Source of the DNA: CAIUMH01 sp963758555
GTDB lineage: Bacteria; Actinomycetota; Acidimicrobiia; Acidimicrobiales; RAAP-2
Length of the DNA: 64,000 bases
Direction: 5' to 3'
Assembly (NCBI GenBank): GCA_963758555.1
Contig: CAVWVW010000003.1
Span: forward strand, 1,736,001 to 1,800,000
How positions within the stretch are numbered: position 1 is the first letter of the stretch; each line of letters starts with the position of its first letter. The position numbers and the translations under genes are program-made. The notes beneath the pieces were generated by a model that made no database searches, was not told the origin of the DNA, and saw nothing but the letters and a program-made list of their open reading frames with translations. Below are positions 8,216 through 18,151 of the stretch, piece after piece.

Positions 8216-11203
8216 ATGGATGAGGTCTCAACCACCCCGGTCGAGTCGCGCCTCGCCGTCCCCCTCGGCAGCCGGGTCCTGATCCGAGCAGTCGGGGGCC
8301 TCGGCCCAGTGCCCTCTGACGACAGCCGGCGGGCGGCACGCTCGCTGGCCGAAGAGCTCGACCGCTGGCAGGGCACGGGCACCGTGCTGCTGGGCGAGCG
8401 CTTCTTCTGCTCCCCCGCTGAGGCGAGCCTCGCCCTCGAGAGCCACCTCGAGCTGCGCGAGGCGCTTCGGCGGTTCTGCGAGGCACCCGATCGAAGCGTC
8501 ACGCTCTTGGACCCGGAGGACTCCCTCGGTGCCGCGCACGAGGTGCTGGTCGAGCTGGGGATCAGCGTGGCGCGCAGCGTCGAGCTCTGCTGCGCCACTG
8601 GTGCCGGCGAGCGACGGGTGCTCGTCGCCTCCGCGGGGGTGAGCGACGGCGAGATCGATGCCGAGGCTGGCTCCTGGCTGGAAGGCCGAGACCAGCTGGT
8701 CAACCCCCAGCTCGCTCGTCGGTTCGCCACCTCGAGAGCCCTCTATCGACGACTGGGCCACCTGGCCTGGATTCCGCCGGTCTTGGCCATCGTCGTCGGC
8801 TACCTCACCCACGTGGCGTTCTTCGGCAACCGGATCCGGCGCCTCAGCCATGCCGACGACCGCCACGCGTTCCGGCTCCTCGTCGCCGGCTCCTGGCGCT
8901 CACGGGTGCTGGTGGTGGTCGGCGTGATCGTGATCGTCGAGCTGCTGGTGGGCCTTTTGGCCGTGGTCCTCTCGCGTCGCGCCTATGCCCGAGGTCAGCT
9001 GCCGGGAGCCGCTCGGGACGGCGAGGACACGGTTGACGACCGGGACCAGCACACCTTGGACCTCGGGCGAGCCCAGCTGGGCCTCGGTCGCCTCGGCACC
9101 GTCGTGATCGGCGGCCCCAACCCCTCGCTCACCCATCTCGGTCCGGGCTTCCTCGGCGTCTGCGCCGCGAGCGCCACCGTGGTCCGCGAGCATCGCGGCC
9201 GCTTTGGGCTCCCCCCGGTGTTCCTCGCCCACCGCCAAGACGTGGCCATCGTCCTCGAAACCGGCGCTGACCTGCACGTGCAGCTGTTGGGCACCGATGA
9301 GATCCTCAAGACGCCCCACCGCACGGAGCGCCTGGCTGCCGGGGACGCCATCGATGCCACCGCACCCACCGAGCGAGGGCTGCGCCTCTTGGCGTCGTGG
9401 CCGACAGGCTCGCCCTGGCCGCCGCCGGTCGATCTCGCGGCAGCGCGCGGGCGGGCGCGGCTCATCCGAAGGATCTGTGCGCTCTCGATCCTCGTCACCG
9501 GCCTGCTCGACCTGCTGACGGCGGTGGCTCCCCCATGGCGCAGCCGGCTCCACGAGGTGCTGACCTACCTCCCGCTGGGCGTCTCTCAGTCGGCCGCGGC
9601 GGCCGTCGCCCTCATCGGCATCGCCCTCGTGATGGTCTCGCGCGGCGTGCTGCGCGGTCAGCACCGCTCCTGGTGGATCGCCGTCGCCGTGCTCAGCCTC
9701 TCGACCGTCCTCCACCTCATCCACGCCGTGGCCGTCGGTGCGGTGGCGGTCACAGCGGCGGTGCTGGCCCTGCTGATCGTCGAGCGTCGGCACTTTCGCG
9801 CCACCAGCGATCGCAACTCGTTCCACACCGCCTTCCCCGCCCTCTTGGCCATCGTGGTGGTGGCCATCGGCGCGGCGTTCTCAGGCGTCGAGCTGTCGAA
9901 CCTGCACCGAGGCACCCTCGCTGCGTGGCCGCTCGTGCTCCTGGCGGTGACCGAGCGGCTCGTCGGCCTCTCGACGGTCAACCTGCCTGATCACATCGAC
10001 GACTTCATCTACCCCACGATGGCCACCGTCGGCGTGGCGGTGGCGGTCACCGCCCTCTACCTGATCACCCGTCCGGTGGTCGATCGCCGCATGGCGGAGA
10101 ACCACCGGCCGCTCGAGCGCCGAGCAGCAGAGCGCCGGGCACGAGACATCGTGCGTCGTCACGGCACAGGCACCCTCGACTACTTCGCCCTGCGCGACGA
10201 CAAGCAGTACTTCTTCTACGGCGACTCGGTGGTCGCCTACGCCGTCTTCGGCGGGATCGCGCTGATCTCGCCAGATCCCGTCGGCCCTGATGCGGAGCGG
10301 ACCCAGGTCTGGGCGGCCTTCCGCACCTACTGCGACGCACGAGCGTGGGGCGTCGGGGTCATCGGCGCCGCCGAGGCATGGCTGCCGGTCTACGCAGAGT
10401 CGGGCATGCGCTACCTCTACCTCGGCGACGAGGCGGTCGTCGACGTGCAGAGCTTCTCGCTCGCTGGCGGCAAGATGAAGTCGCTCCGCCAAGCCTGCAG
10501 CCGGATCGAGCGCCACGGCTACACGGCCGAGTTCCTCGACCCGCTGAGCATCGAGCCCGCTCGGATCCCAGGCCTGCTCGACCTGATCGGGCTCAACCGG
10601 CGAGGCGAGGGCGAGCGCGGCTTCTCGATGATGCTCGGTCGCCTCTTCGACCCGAGGGACGAGGGGCTCCTCCTCACCGTGGTCACCGACGCCCAGGGGA
10701 CGCCTGCGGCGATGTGCCAGTTCGTGCCCTCGCCAGCGATCAACGGCTACAGCCTCGACCTCATGCGCCGAGACCCTGGTGAGCATCCGAACGGGCTCTT
10801 GGACTTCGCGCTCTGCACCACCATCGAGCACCTCCGCGGCCGAGGTGCCTCCGGGCTCAGCCTCAACTTCTCCGCCTTTCGCTCCACCTTGGACGGCGAG
10901 CGGGGTGACGGGGTCACCCAGCGGATCGAGCGCTGGGGCCTCAAGCGCCTGAGCTCGGTGATGCCGATCGAGACGCTCTGGCGCTTCAACGAGAAGTACC
11001 AGCCCTCATGGCTGGCTCGCCACCTCGTCTACGCCTCACCCGAGATCTTCGTGCCCGTGGTGGCCGCGGCGCTGCGGGCTGAGTCGATCACCGAGATCCC
11101 CGTGGTCGGGCGCTTCTTGGCGCAAGACCCCTCCAACCGACCAGGGACCGTGGTGCCACCGGAGATCCTTGAAGCCGCCGGTGCGGCGAAGAAGCAGGCC
11201 TGA
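8216..11203 (+). CDS. MprF-like DUF2156 membrane protein with an N-terminal phosphoesterase-like region
   Basis: This large 995-residue protein ends in a DUF2156 domain (about residues 645-960), the acyl/aminoacyl-transfer module of MprF/LysX-type phosphatidylglycerol lysyltransferases; recognisable stretches are YFALRDDKQYFF, GGIALISPDPVG and the late GVTQRIERWGLKR. About six membrane helices lie at 420-620. The first 400 residues are unusual: a soluble region, two hydrophobic helices (about 187-255) and another soluble stretch whose LGTVVIGGPNP, GPGFLGVCAAS and LPPVFLAHRQ resemble the tail of metallophosphoesterases, but the GHTH histidines are absent. Likely role is lipid modification at the membrane; the substrate is unknown. 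It is monocistronic. The ATG at 8216 follows a weak GGAAG. Confidence 0.75.
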   Translation: MDEVSTTPVESRLAVPLGSRVLIRAVGGLGPVPSDDSRRAARSLAEELDRWQGTGTVLLGERFFCSPAEASLALESHLELREALRRFCEAPDRSVTLLDPEDSLGAAHEVLVELGISVARSVELCCATGAGERRVLVASAGVSDGEIDAEAGSWLEGRDQLVNPQLARRFATSRALYRRLGHLAWIPPVLAIVVGYLTHVAFFGNRIRRLSHADDRHAFRLLVAGSWRSRVLVVVGVIVIVELLVGLLAVVLSRRAYARGQLPGAARDGEDTVDDRDQHTLDLGRAQLGLGRLGTVVIGGPNPSLTHLGPGFLGVCAASATVVREHRGRFGLPPVFLAHRQDVAIVLETGADLHVQLLGTDEILKTPHRTERLAAGDAIDATAPTERGLRLLASWPTGSPWPPPVDLAAARGRARLIRRICALSILVTGLLDLLTAVAPPWRSRLHEVLTYLPLGVSQSAAAAVALIGIALVMVSRGVLRGQHRSWWIAVAVLSLSTVLHLIHAVAVGAVAVTAAVLALLIVERRHFRATSDRNSFHTAFPALLAIVVVAIGAAFSGVELSNLHRGTLAAWPLVLLAVTERLVGLSTVNLPDHIDDFIYPTMATVGVAVAVTALYLITRPVVDRRMAENHRPLERRAAERRARDIVRRHGTGTLDYFALRDDKQYFFYGDSVVAYAVFGGIALISPDPVGPDAERTQVWAAFRTYCDARAWGVGVIGAAEAWLPVYAESGMRYLYLGDEAVVDVQSFSLAGGKMKSLRQACSRIERHGYTAEFLDPLSIEPARIPGLLDLIGLNRRGEGERGFSMMLGRLFDPRDEGLLLTVVTDAQGTPAAMCQFVPSPAINGYSLDLMRRDPGEHPNGLLDFALCTTIEHLRGRGASGLSLNFSAFRSTLDGERGDGVTQRIERWGLKRLSSVMPIETLWRFNEKYQPSWLARHLVYASPEIFVPVVAAALRAESITEIPVVGRFLAQDPSNRPGTVVPPEILEAAGAAKKQA

Positions 11204-11216
11204 GCCAGCACGCAGC

Positions 11217-11258
11217 ACTCTCGACTCGGCACTCTCGACTCGGCCCTCTCGACTCGGC
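11217..11258. repeat. Three tandem 14-bp repeats
   Basis: Three head-to-tail copies of ACTCTCGACTCGGC, the last starting with C, fill the convergent gap between the MprF-like gene and nuoN. No coding role is apparent. Confidence 0.85.
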
Positions 11259-11263
11259 ACGCA

Positions 11264-11280
11264 GGGCTGAGGGTCAGCCC
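11264..11280. terminator. Short hairpin between convergent genes
   Basis: GGGCTGA, a GGG loop and TCAGCCC form a perfect 7-bp stem between the MprF-like gene (+) and the end of nuoN (-). There is no U-tract, so termination is an inference from position. Confidence 0.45.
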
Positions 11281-11312
11281 GCCGCAGTGACCGAGACGTC
11301 CAGACGCCGACG

Positions 11313-12920
11313 CTAGGGCAGGTAGCCGAGGGTGGCGGCCCGAGCGAAGTCGAGCAGCGGTCCGGGGAAGACGCCGAAGACCACGGTCACCGACACGCTG
11401 ATGGCGATGGCGATGCCGGCGAGGGCTGGCACCGGGATGCGTGCCGGTGCGATCACCTCGACGTCGTCCTCCATCAGCAGGACCGCATCGGTGCGGGCCG
11501 TCGAGGCTGCAGCCCCCGACGGAGGGAGCGCCTCGTCGGTCGAGCGAGAGTCGAGCGGGGTGAGCGCCAAGAGCACCACCCGCAGGTAGACCGCCACGCC
11601 GACCGCCGCCGAGATCATGGCGATGAGCGCCAGGGGCCAGCTGCCGGCCTCGATCGAGGCGGCGATGACGCCAAACTTGGCGAAGAAGCCGGTGGTGAAC
11701 GGGATGCCCGCTTGGGCCAGGAGCAAGATGACGAGCGCGCCACCCAGCCACGGCTGGCGGCGGGCCAGGCCTCGGTAGTGCGCCAGGTCATGGTCGTGGT
11801 CACCCTCGCCGCCGACGAGCGTGAGCACACCGAAGGTGCCCACCGTCATGATCGAGTAGGCGAAGAGGTAGTACAGCGACGCCGAGACACCCTGGGTGGT
11901 GGCCGCCTCGACCCCGAGCAGGATGAAGCCAGCGTGGTTGATCGAGGAGTAGGCCAGCACGCGCTTGAGGTCTCGCTGGACCAGGCCGGCGAAGGCACCG
12001 AGGAGCAGCGAGGCGATGGCCAGTGCGTAGAGGATCGGCTGCCAGGTCGTCGCCTGGGTGCCCATGGCAACGAGCAGCACGCGCATGAGGGCCAAGAACC
12101 CGCCCGCCTTGGCGATCGCCGCCATGAAGCCGGTGACCGGGCTCGGCGCACCCTGGTAGACGTCGGGGGTCCACATGTGGAAGGGCACCGCCGCGATCTT
12201 GAAGGCGAAGCCGACCAGCACGAGACCCAGGCCGGCGTAGAGCAGGCCGGCGTGGACCGGCTGGTTCTTGGCCAGGAAGCCAGCCAGCTGGGTGAGGTTG
12301 GTGGTCCCTGTGGCCCCGTAGGTCAGCGCGATGCCGTAGACGAAGATCGCCGAGGAGAACCCGCCCAAGATGAAGTACTTGAGCGCCGCCTCACCCGACT
12401 CAGCCCGCTTGGCGTTGAACGCCACGAGGACGTAGAGGGCGATCGAGAGGATCTCCAAGGCCAAGAAGATGACGATGAGGTCGTTGGCCTGGGCCATCAG
12501 CACCGCACCGGCCGCCGAGATCAGGGCCAGCACGTGGTACTCGGCCGAGGCGATGTGCTCTCGCTTGAGGTAGGCGTGGCCGATCAAGGTGGCCAGGATC
12601 AGCGAGGAGGTCACGGTCACCGCGCCGAAGACCGAGAAGCCGTCGAAGCTGATGGCGTGGGCGATGGTCGTCGTCGAGCCCTGGGTGGTGACGCGGTGCC
12701 AGCCGACCAGCGAGGCGATCAGGGCGGCGGCGGCGGTGGCGAAGGTGAGCGTGGTCGCGGCCTCGCGCTTGAGCCCGCCGCGCAGCAGCGACGTGGCGGC
12801 CAGCACGACCAAGGCCCCGCCGAGCAGGATGAGGAGCGGCATGATGGCCAGGTAGTCGATGCTCGGCACGTGGATCTTGCCCGACAGCGCCGAGATCGGG
12901 GTGGGGGTGACGCCGATCAC
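11313..12920 (-). CDS. nuoN: NADH-quinone oxidoreductase subunit N
   Basis: This is the antiporter-like membrane subunit N of complex I, 535 residues with about 14 hydrophobic helices. Typical stretches include FLALEILSIALYVLVAF, whose Glu is in the conserved helix 5 position, and the broken-helix motif around ALEILS and FKIAAVPFHMWTPDVYQGAP near residue 235. It takes part in proton translocation. It is the last gene of the nuo operon and overlaps nuoM by four bases. A hydrophilic loop near residues 465-485 is longer than in E. coli but common in actinobacteria. Confidence 0.95.
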   Translation of the reverse strand: MIGVTPTPISALSGKIHVPSIDYLAIMPLLILLGGALVVLAATSLLRGGLKREAATTLTFATAAAALIASLVGWHRVTTQGSTTTIAHAISFDGFSVFGAVTVTSSLILATLIGHAYLKREHIASAEYHVLALISAAGAVLMAQANDLIVIFLALEILSIALYVLVAFNAKRAESGEAALKYFILGGFSSAIFVYGIALTYGATGTTNLTQLAGFLAKNQPVHAGLLYAGLGLVLVGFAFKIAAVPFHMWTPDVYQGAPSPVTGFMAAIAKAGGFLALMRVLLVAMGTQATTWQPILYALAIASLLLGAFAGLVQRDLKRVLAYSSINHAGFILLGVEAATTQGVSASLYYLFAYSIMTVGTFGVLTLVGGEGDHDHDLAHYRGLARRQPWLGGALVILLLAQAGIPFTTGFFAKFGVIAASIEAGSWPLALIAMISAAVGVAVYLRVVLLALTPLDSRSTDEALPPSGAAASTARTDAVLLMEDDVEVIAPARIPVPALAGIAIAISVSVTVVFGVFPGPLLDFARAATLGYLP

Positions 12921-14480
12921 TTGGCTCCTCCCTGGAGCTGGGGCGTCGCCGCACCGCAGAGCAGGTGCGGCGGGCAGTTGACCACCGTGACCTCATCCAA
13001 GATCCGGTTGACCGACGGCTCGATCCGGTGGAGCACGAAGCCGGGGAAGATCCCGAGGGCGAAGATGAGCGCCAGCAGCGGGGCGACGACGAGGCGCTCG
13101 GCCATCGACAGGTCGCTGATGGTGGCGTTGTCGCCCTCGGCCTTGCCGTGGAAGCTGCGCTGGTAGGCCCAGAGCAGGTAGATGGCAGCGAAGATGACGC
13201 CCAGGGTGGCGATCGACGCCCACCAGACGTGGACCTCGAAGGTGCCGAGGAGGACGAGGAACTCAGAGACGAACCCGTTGAGCCCAGGCAGGCCGATCGA
13301 GGCCAGCATCACGATGGTGAAGATCGGCGGCGAGCACCGGTGCTGGTCCTTGGAGGCCGCTCAGGTCCTTCGTCTGCCAGGTGCCGCGTCGTCGAGCGAT
13401 GAAGCCGATGAGCATGAAGAAGGCGGCGGTGATGATCCCGTGGTTGAGCATCAGCAGCACTGCACCGGTCAGCGACTGGGTGGTCAAGGCGAAGGTGCCG
13501 AGCACGATGAAGCCGATCTGGGCGAGCGAGCTGAACGCCACCAGGCGCTTGAGATCGCTCTGGGCGCAGGCGACGATCGCTCCGTAGAGGATCGAGATGG
13601 TCGCCAGCGTCAGCAGGACCGGGGCGGCGACCTTCGACGCATGCGGGAAGAGGCCCAGGTCGAAGCGGATGATGCCGTAGACCCCGAGCTTGGCCAGGAT
13701 CGCCGAGAGCATCATCGAGCCGCCGGCGGGCGCCTCGGCGTAGGTGTCGGGCGACCAGGTGTGGAACGGGAAGATCGGCGCCTTGATGGCGAAGGCCAGC
13801 GTGAAGGCGCAGAGCAGCAGCATCCCGACCACCCCTGAGTACGAGGTGTTCTGGAGCTGGAGGAGCGAGAAGGTCAGCTGGTGGGTCTGCGCCTCGTGGG
13901 CGAAGGCCACGTACAAGATCCCGACCAGCAGGAAGGCCGAGCCGAAGAAGGTGTAGATGAAGAACTTGGTGGCGGCAGCCGTGCGGTGGCGGCCTCCCCA
14001 GCCCACGATCAAGAAGTACGCCGGCACCAAGGTGAGCTCGAAGAAGAGGAAGAAGACCACGAGGTCCAAGCTCACGAAGCTGCCGATGCAGGCACCTTCG
14101 AGCAAGAGGACCCAGGCGGCGAAGGCCTTGGTCCGACGCTCCTCGGGTGCCCCCAAGAGCACGAGCGGTGTGACCAAGGCGGTGAGCCCGATGATGAAGA
14201 GGCTGATGCCGTCGACGCCGGTGAGCCAGGAGATCCCGAGTGACTGGGCCCAGGTGTGCTGGGTCACGAACTGGTAGCCGCCCTGGTGGGCGTCGAAGGC
14301 GCAGAGCAGGGCGATGAACACGCCCAGGGTGGCCAGCGTCGAGCCCAGCGCCACCCAGCGGACGAGGACCTTGTGGCGAGCGGGCAGCACGGCGACGACG
14401 AGGGCCGTGACCAGCGGGATCCCGAGCAGCAACGGGACGTAGGGGAACGAGCTCTGCGTGGAGGTGATGGTGCTCAGCAT
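12917..14480 (-). CDS. nuoM: NADH-quinone oxidoreductase subunit M, one +1 frameshift in this sequence
   Basis: NuoM is a second antiporter-like proton-pumping subunit, here about 520 residues. FFFELTLVPAYFLI carries the conserved helix-5 Glu, and IKAPIFPFHTWSPDTYAEAP is the quinol-oxidase/antiporter signature. The frame breaks after GLQGPAPVLAA; removing one base of the GG at 13326-13327 joins it to IFTIVMLASIGLPGLNGFVSEF-type sequence and the rest of the C-terminus. It starts four bases after nuoL and overlaps nuoN as ATGA. A truncated NuoM would disable the pump, so the shift is most likely a sequence error. Confidence 0.92.
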
Positions 14481-14484
14481 GTGA

Positions 14485-16377
14485 TCAGAAGACCCTCAGC
14501 AAGATGAAGAGCAGGATGAAGGCCACCCCGGCCAAGAGGACCAGCGCGTACTGGCGGAGCTGGCCGGTCTGGATGGTCCGGAGCGCTCGAGCCTTCTTCA
14601 CCGCCAGGGCGCCGACGCCGTTGACGGCGCCGTCGATGACCTTGGTGTCGATGACGTCGGCCGAGAAGGCGGCGAGGCGCTGGCCGGGTCGCCCGATGAC
14701 GGCGTCGTAGAAGTCATCCCAGTACCAGACGTGCTCGAGGAACTTGGGTGTGAGCTCGGGTCGCTCGGAGCGTCCGCGCCAGAGGTACCACGCCACGACG
14801 ATGCCGATGACCGCCAAGAGCGCGTCCACGCCGCCCAGGACCCACTGGAGGCCCGCCGACTCGGTCGGGTCGTAGATCGTGTGGGCGAAGACCGGGTCCA
14901 AGAACGTCTGGAGCGTGTGCTCGTGGATCCAGGGCAGGTCGATGAGCGAGATCAGGATCGAGAAGACGGCCAGGACCACGAGGGGCAAGCGCATCGACCA
15001 CGGCGACTCGTGCGGCGTGCCGAGCGCCGGCTCGCCGTTCGGCCCGGGCTCAGAGAAGCGGGCCTTCCCCGTGAAGGTCAGGTAGAAGAGGCGGCTCATG
15101 TAGTACGCGGTGAGGAACGCCGTCACGAGCCCCAAGACCCAGAGGGCGGGATAGCGCGAGTAGACCGAGTCGAGCACGTCGCCCTTGGACCAGAAGGCGC
15201 TCAGGGGTGGGACGCCGGCGATCGAGAGCCACCCGATCAGGAAGGTGGCGAAGGTCCAGGGCATGAGCTTGCGCAGCGCTCCCATGCGCTGCATCTCCTG
15301 TTCGCCGTGCAGGCCGTGGATCACGGAGCCGGCGCCGAGGAAGAGCAGCGCCTTGTAGAAGGCGTGGCAGATCATGAGGAAGATCGCCGCGATGTAGGCC
15401 CCGGTGCCGACGGCGAGGACCATGTAGCCGATCTGGGAGACCGTCGAGAAGGCCAAGACCTTCTTGATGTCGTGCTGCGAGGTGGCGATGGTGGCCGCCA
15501 CGAAGGCGGTGGCCCCTCCGACGACGGCGATGACGAGGCGCGCGTCGGGGGTCAGGCCGAGCAGGGGGTTCATGCGACAGAGCAGGTAGACGCCGGCGGT
15601 GACCATGGTGGCGGCGTGGATCAGGGCCGAGACCGGGGTCGGGCCCTCCATGGCGTCGGGCAGCCAGTTGAACAGCGGGATCTGCGCTGACTTGCCGGTC
15701 GCGGCCAGCAGCAGGGCCAGCACGGTGAGCACGAGGGCGGTCGTGCCGAAGGCGCCGGTGTGGGCGAAGATCGTCGTGTAGGTCAGCGAGCCGACGTGGT
15801 TGAAGATCAAGAACATCGCCAGCAGCAGGCCCACGTCACCGATGCGGTTGTAGATGAAGGCCTTCTTGCCGGCCGAGGCCGCTGAGTCACGGTCGAAGTA
15901 GAAGCTCACCAGCCAGTAGGAGCACACCCCCACGCCCTCCCACCCGACGAAGGTGAAGAGCAGGTTGTTGGCCGTGACGAGCACCAGCATGGAGAACACG
16001 AAGAGGTTGAGGTACACGAAGAACTTCGTGTAGTCACGCTCCCCCTTCATGTAGCCGGTCGAGTAGAGGTGGATCCACGCCGAGACGAAGGTCACGAAGA
16101 GGCACATGGTGATCGACAGCGGGTCGATCAGCAGCGCCGCTTTGACCTGGAAGGTCCCCACGCTGATCCAGGTGAACAGGGTCTGGGTGACCTCGCGGTT
16201 GTTCTGGGCACGGCTGAGGAGTCCGAGGAAGGTCACGAAGGCCGCCACGAAGCTCAGCCCGATGGCCGTCGTGCCGACGATGCCCGAGACCTTGGGTCCG
16301 ACTCGCCGGCCCACGCTGACGAGGATCAAGAAGCCGAGCAGAGGCGCGGCAAGCATGTAGGGAGCGGCGTAGACCAT
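14485..16377 (-). CDS. nuoL: NADH-quinone oxidoreductase subunit L
   Basis: The 630-residue protein has about 16 hydrophobic helices, including FTFVGWEGVGVCSYWLVSF with the key Glu, and SAQIPLFNWLPDAMEGPTPVSALIHAATMV-region residues near 225-250, the hallmark of NuoL. The C-terminal part includes the long amphipathic lateral helix region and a final transmembrane anchor. It lies at the distal end of the membrane arm and pumps protons. It follows nuoK by eight bases. Confidence 0.96.
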   Translation of the reverse strand: MVYAAPYMLAAPLLGFLILVSVGRRVGPKVSGIVGTTAIGLSFVAAFVTFLGLLSRAQNNREVTQTLFTWISVGTFQVKAALLIDPLSITMCLFVTFVSAWIHLYSTGYMKGERDYTKFFVYLNLFVFSMLVLVTANNLLFTFVGWEGVGVCSYWLVSFYFDRDSAASAGKKAFIYNRIGDVGLLLAMFLIFNHVGSLTYTTIFAHTGAFGTTALVLTVLALLLAATGKSAQIPLFNWLPDAMEGPTPVSALIHAATMVTAGVYLLCRMNPLLGLTPDARLVIAVVGGATAFVAATIATSQHDIKKVLAFSTVSQIGYMVLAVGTGAYIAAIFLMICHAFYKALLFLGAGSVIHGLHGEQEMQRMGALRKLMPWTFATFLIGWLSIAGVPPLSAFWSKGDVLDSVYSRYPALWVLGLVTAFLTAYYMSRLFYLTFTGKARFSEPGPNGEPALGTPHESPWSMRLPLVVLAVFSILISLIDLPWIHEHTLQTFLDPVFAHTIYDPTESAGLQWVLGGVDALLAVIGIVVAWYLWRGRSERPELTPKFLEHVWYWDDFYDAVIGRPGQRLAAFSADVIDTKVIDGAVNGVGALAVKKARALRTIQTGQLRQYALVLLAGVAFILLFILLRVF

Positions 16378-16385
16378 GTGGCGCG

Positions 16386-16691
16386 TCAGCCCTTCATGCT
16401 CGAGAGGTCGTCGACCACAGCGGTCGATCGGCGACGGAAGATGGCGACCACGATGCCGAGGCCGACGACGACCTCTGCGGCTGCCACCACCAGCACGAAG
16501 AAGACGTCGGCCTGACCGCCGATGTCATCGAGCGTCCTCGAGAAGGTGACGAAGGTCAGGTTGGCCGCGTTCAGCATCAGCTCGATGCACATGAACATGA
16601 CCAGCACGTTGCGACGGACCAAGAGGCCGAAGGCACCGATGCCGAACAGGACGGCGGCCAAGATGAGGTACCACGAGCCGGGGATGCTCAT
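16386..16691 (-). CDS. nuoK: NADH-quinone oxidoreductase subunit K
   Basis: NuoK is a 101-residue protein with three helices. The conserved membrane glutamates lie in MFMCIELMLNAANL (about residues 33-46) and in the third helix AAAEVVVGLGIVVAI. It belongs to the proton channel near the quinone cavity. Its ATG overlaps the nuoJ stop by four bases. Confidence 0.96.
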   Translation of the reverse strand: MSIPGSWYLILAAVLFGIGAFGLLVRRNVLVMFMCIELMLNAANLTFVTFSRTLDDIGGQADVFFVLVVAAAEVVVGLGIVVAIFRRRSTAVVDDLSSMKG

Positions 16692-17344
16692 CGGTCCACC
16701 TCCTCGGCGGTGCGCTCGTGCTCGCCCGCACCGTCGCTGGGCGCAGGTGCGTCAGCGGCTTCGGGCTCCGTCGAGCCGAGCTCGTCATCAGAGGTGGTCG
16801 AACCGGAGCGACGAGCCAGGACCACCGCACCGACCACGGCGATGATCAGCAGGGCCGCCGTGGCCTCGAAGGCGAAGAGGTAGGTGGTGAACACGGCGCG
16901 CCCCAGCGAGTTCACGTTCTCATAGGGACCGATGTTCGGACCGACCACGCTGTGCGCGCCGCCGAGCCAGCTCGACTCGGTCCCGAGCGCGATCACCGAG
17001 ATCACGACGACGAGGACCAGCAGGGCGGCGAAGACGCGCTGGCCGACCAAGGGCTCTTGTCGGAGGTCCTCGGTCCGATCGACGCCCAGGAACATGATGA
17101 CGAACAAGAACAGCACCACGATGGCCCCGGCGTAGACGATCACCTGGACCGCGGCGAGGAACTCGGCTTGCTGCTCGATGAAGAGCACCGCCACCCCGAA
17201 GAGGGTCAGCACCAGGCTGAGCGCCGAGTGCACCGGGTTGCGCCACGCGATGACGCCGATCGCACCCGCCAAGATCATGAGCGCTCCCGCGAAGAACACG
17301 AACAGATCCGGGATGGTCTTCTCGACGGCGAGCAGGCTGGTCAC
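16688..17344 (-). CDS. nuoJ: NADH-quinone oxidoreductase subunit J
   Basis: NuoJ is a 218-residue membrane subunit with five hydrophobic helices. The conserved AVQVIVYAGAIVVLFLFVIM lies near residue 65, and an acidic, disordered C-terminal tail (about 175-218) follows. It starts with GTG at 17344, overlapping the nuoI stop as GTGA. The long charged tail is a common actinobacterial addition. Confidence 0.94.
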   Translation of the reverse strand: MTSLLAVEKTIPDLFVFFAGALMILAGAIGVIAWRNPVHSALSLVLTLFGVAVLFIEQQAEFLAAVQVIVYAGAIVVLFLFVIMFLGVDRTEDLRQEPLVGQRVFAALLVLVVVISVIALGTESSWLGGAHSVVGPNIGPYENVNSLGRAVFTTYLFAFEATAALLIIAVVGAVVLARRSGSTTSDDELGSTEPEAADAPAPSDGAGEHERTAEEVDR

Positions 17345-18151
17345 TCGGCCGCCTTCTTCGCTGCCTTGGCCTCGGCTCGTTGCGCCTTCTTCTGGGCCAT
17401 CTTGGCCTTGTTCTTCTGGGCGCCGAGCTTGGCTCGCCAGACGCGCCCCTGCATGCCCTTGTGCGCGGCCGGGATGTCCTTGGTGAGCAGGTGGGGCTCC
17501 AAGATGTCGCGCAGCGCCTTGGTCCCGGTGGCCTCGTCGTCGCGGTGCTCGGACTGGCCCCCTTCCGCGGGGCGCGTGCCGTAGCCAAGCTCACTCGACC
17601 ACTGGACCTCGCCCTCGAAGGCAGCGGCACCTGAGGGCGAGGTGGCGCGCATCCACCCGGAGGTCAACAGGTCGTCGCCCTCGCGCCAGTCCTCCCACGG
17701 GAAGCTTCTGCGGCATGCCCTCGTCATCGACGACCAGCTCGTGCTTCGTGTAGATGGCGTCGTTGCGGTTGGTGAAGGAGAACTCGAAGAGCTTCGACTC
17801 GGTGATCGCCTCGGTCGGGCACGCCTCGACGCACAGGTCGCAGTGGATGCAGCGCAGGTAGTTGATCTCGTAGACGTAGCCATAGCGCTCCCCCGGCGAG
17901 ACCGGGTGGTCAGGCGGGTTGTCGAGGCCGCGCACGTAGATGCAGTCGGCGGGGCACACCCCTGCGCACAGCTCGCACCCGATGCACTTCTCCATGCCGT
18001 CCTCGTAGCGGTTCAGGACGTGGCGACCGTGCTGACGAGGCTGCTTGGGCTTCTTCTCTTCGGGGTACTGGCGCGTGACGCGCGGCCGAGTCAGGTGCTT
18101 GGCCGTGAGGCTGAAGCCTCCAAAGACGTTCTGGCGAGCCTTCGAGCTCAT
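17341..18151 (-). CDS. nuoI: NADH-quinone oxidoreductase subunit I, one +1 frameshift in this sequence
   Basis: NuoI holds two [4Fe-4S] clusters (N6a/N6b) passing electrons to NuoB. CIGCELCAGVCP and CIHCDLCVEACP are both complete (about residues 46-100). After DDEGMPQKL the frame breaks; removing one base of the GGG at 17699-17701 continues into PWEDWREGDDLLTSGW and a long C-terminal tail rich in Ala, Lys and Glu ending at 17341. The tail (about 100 residues past the second cluster) is longer than in E. coli. The ATG at 18151 overlaps the nuoH stop. Confidence 0.92.

Noticed and set aside
11712..13166. 484-codon open frame opposite nuoN and nuoM
   Set aside because: It is antisense to complex I genes with clear motifs; its composition (His, Asp, Arg, Gly-rich) is typical of the mirror frame of GC-rich coding DNA.
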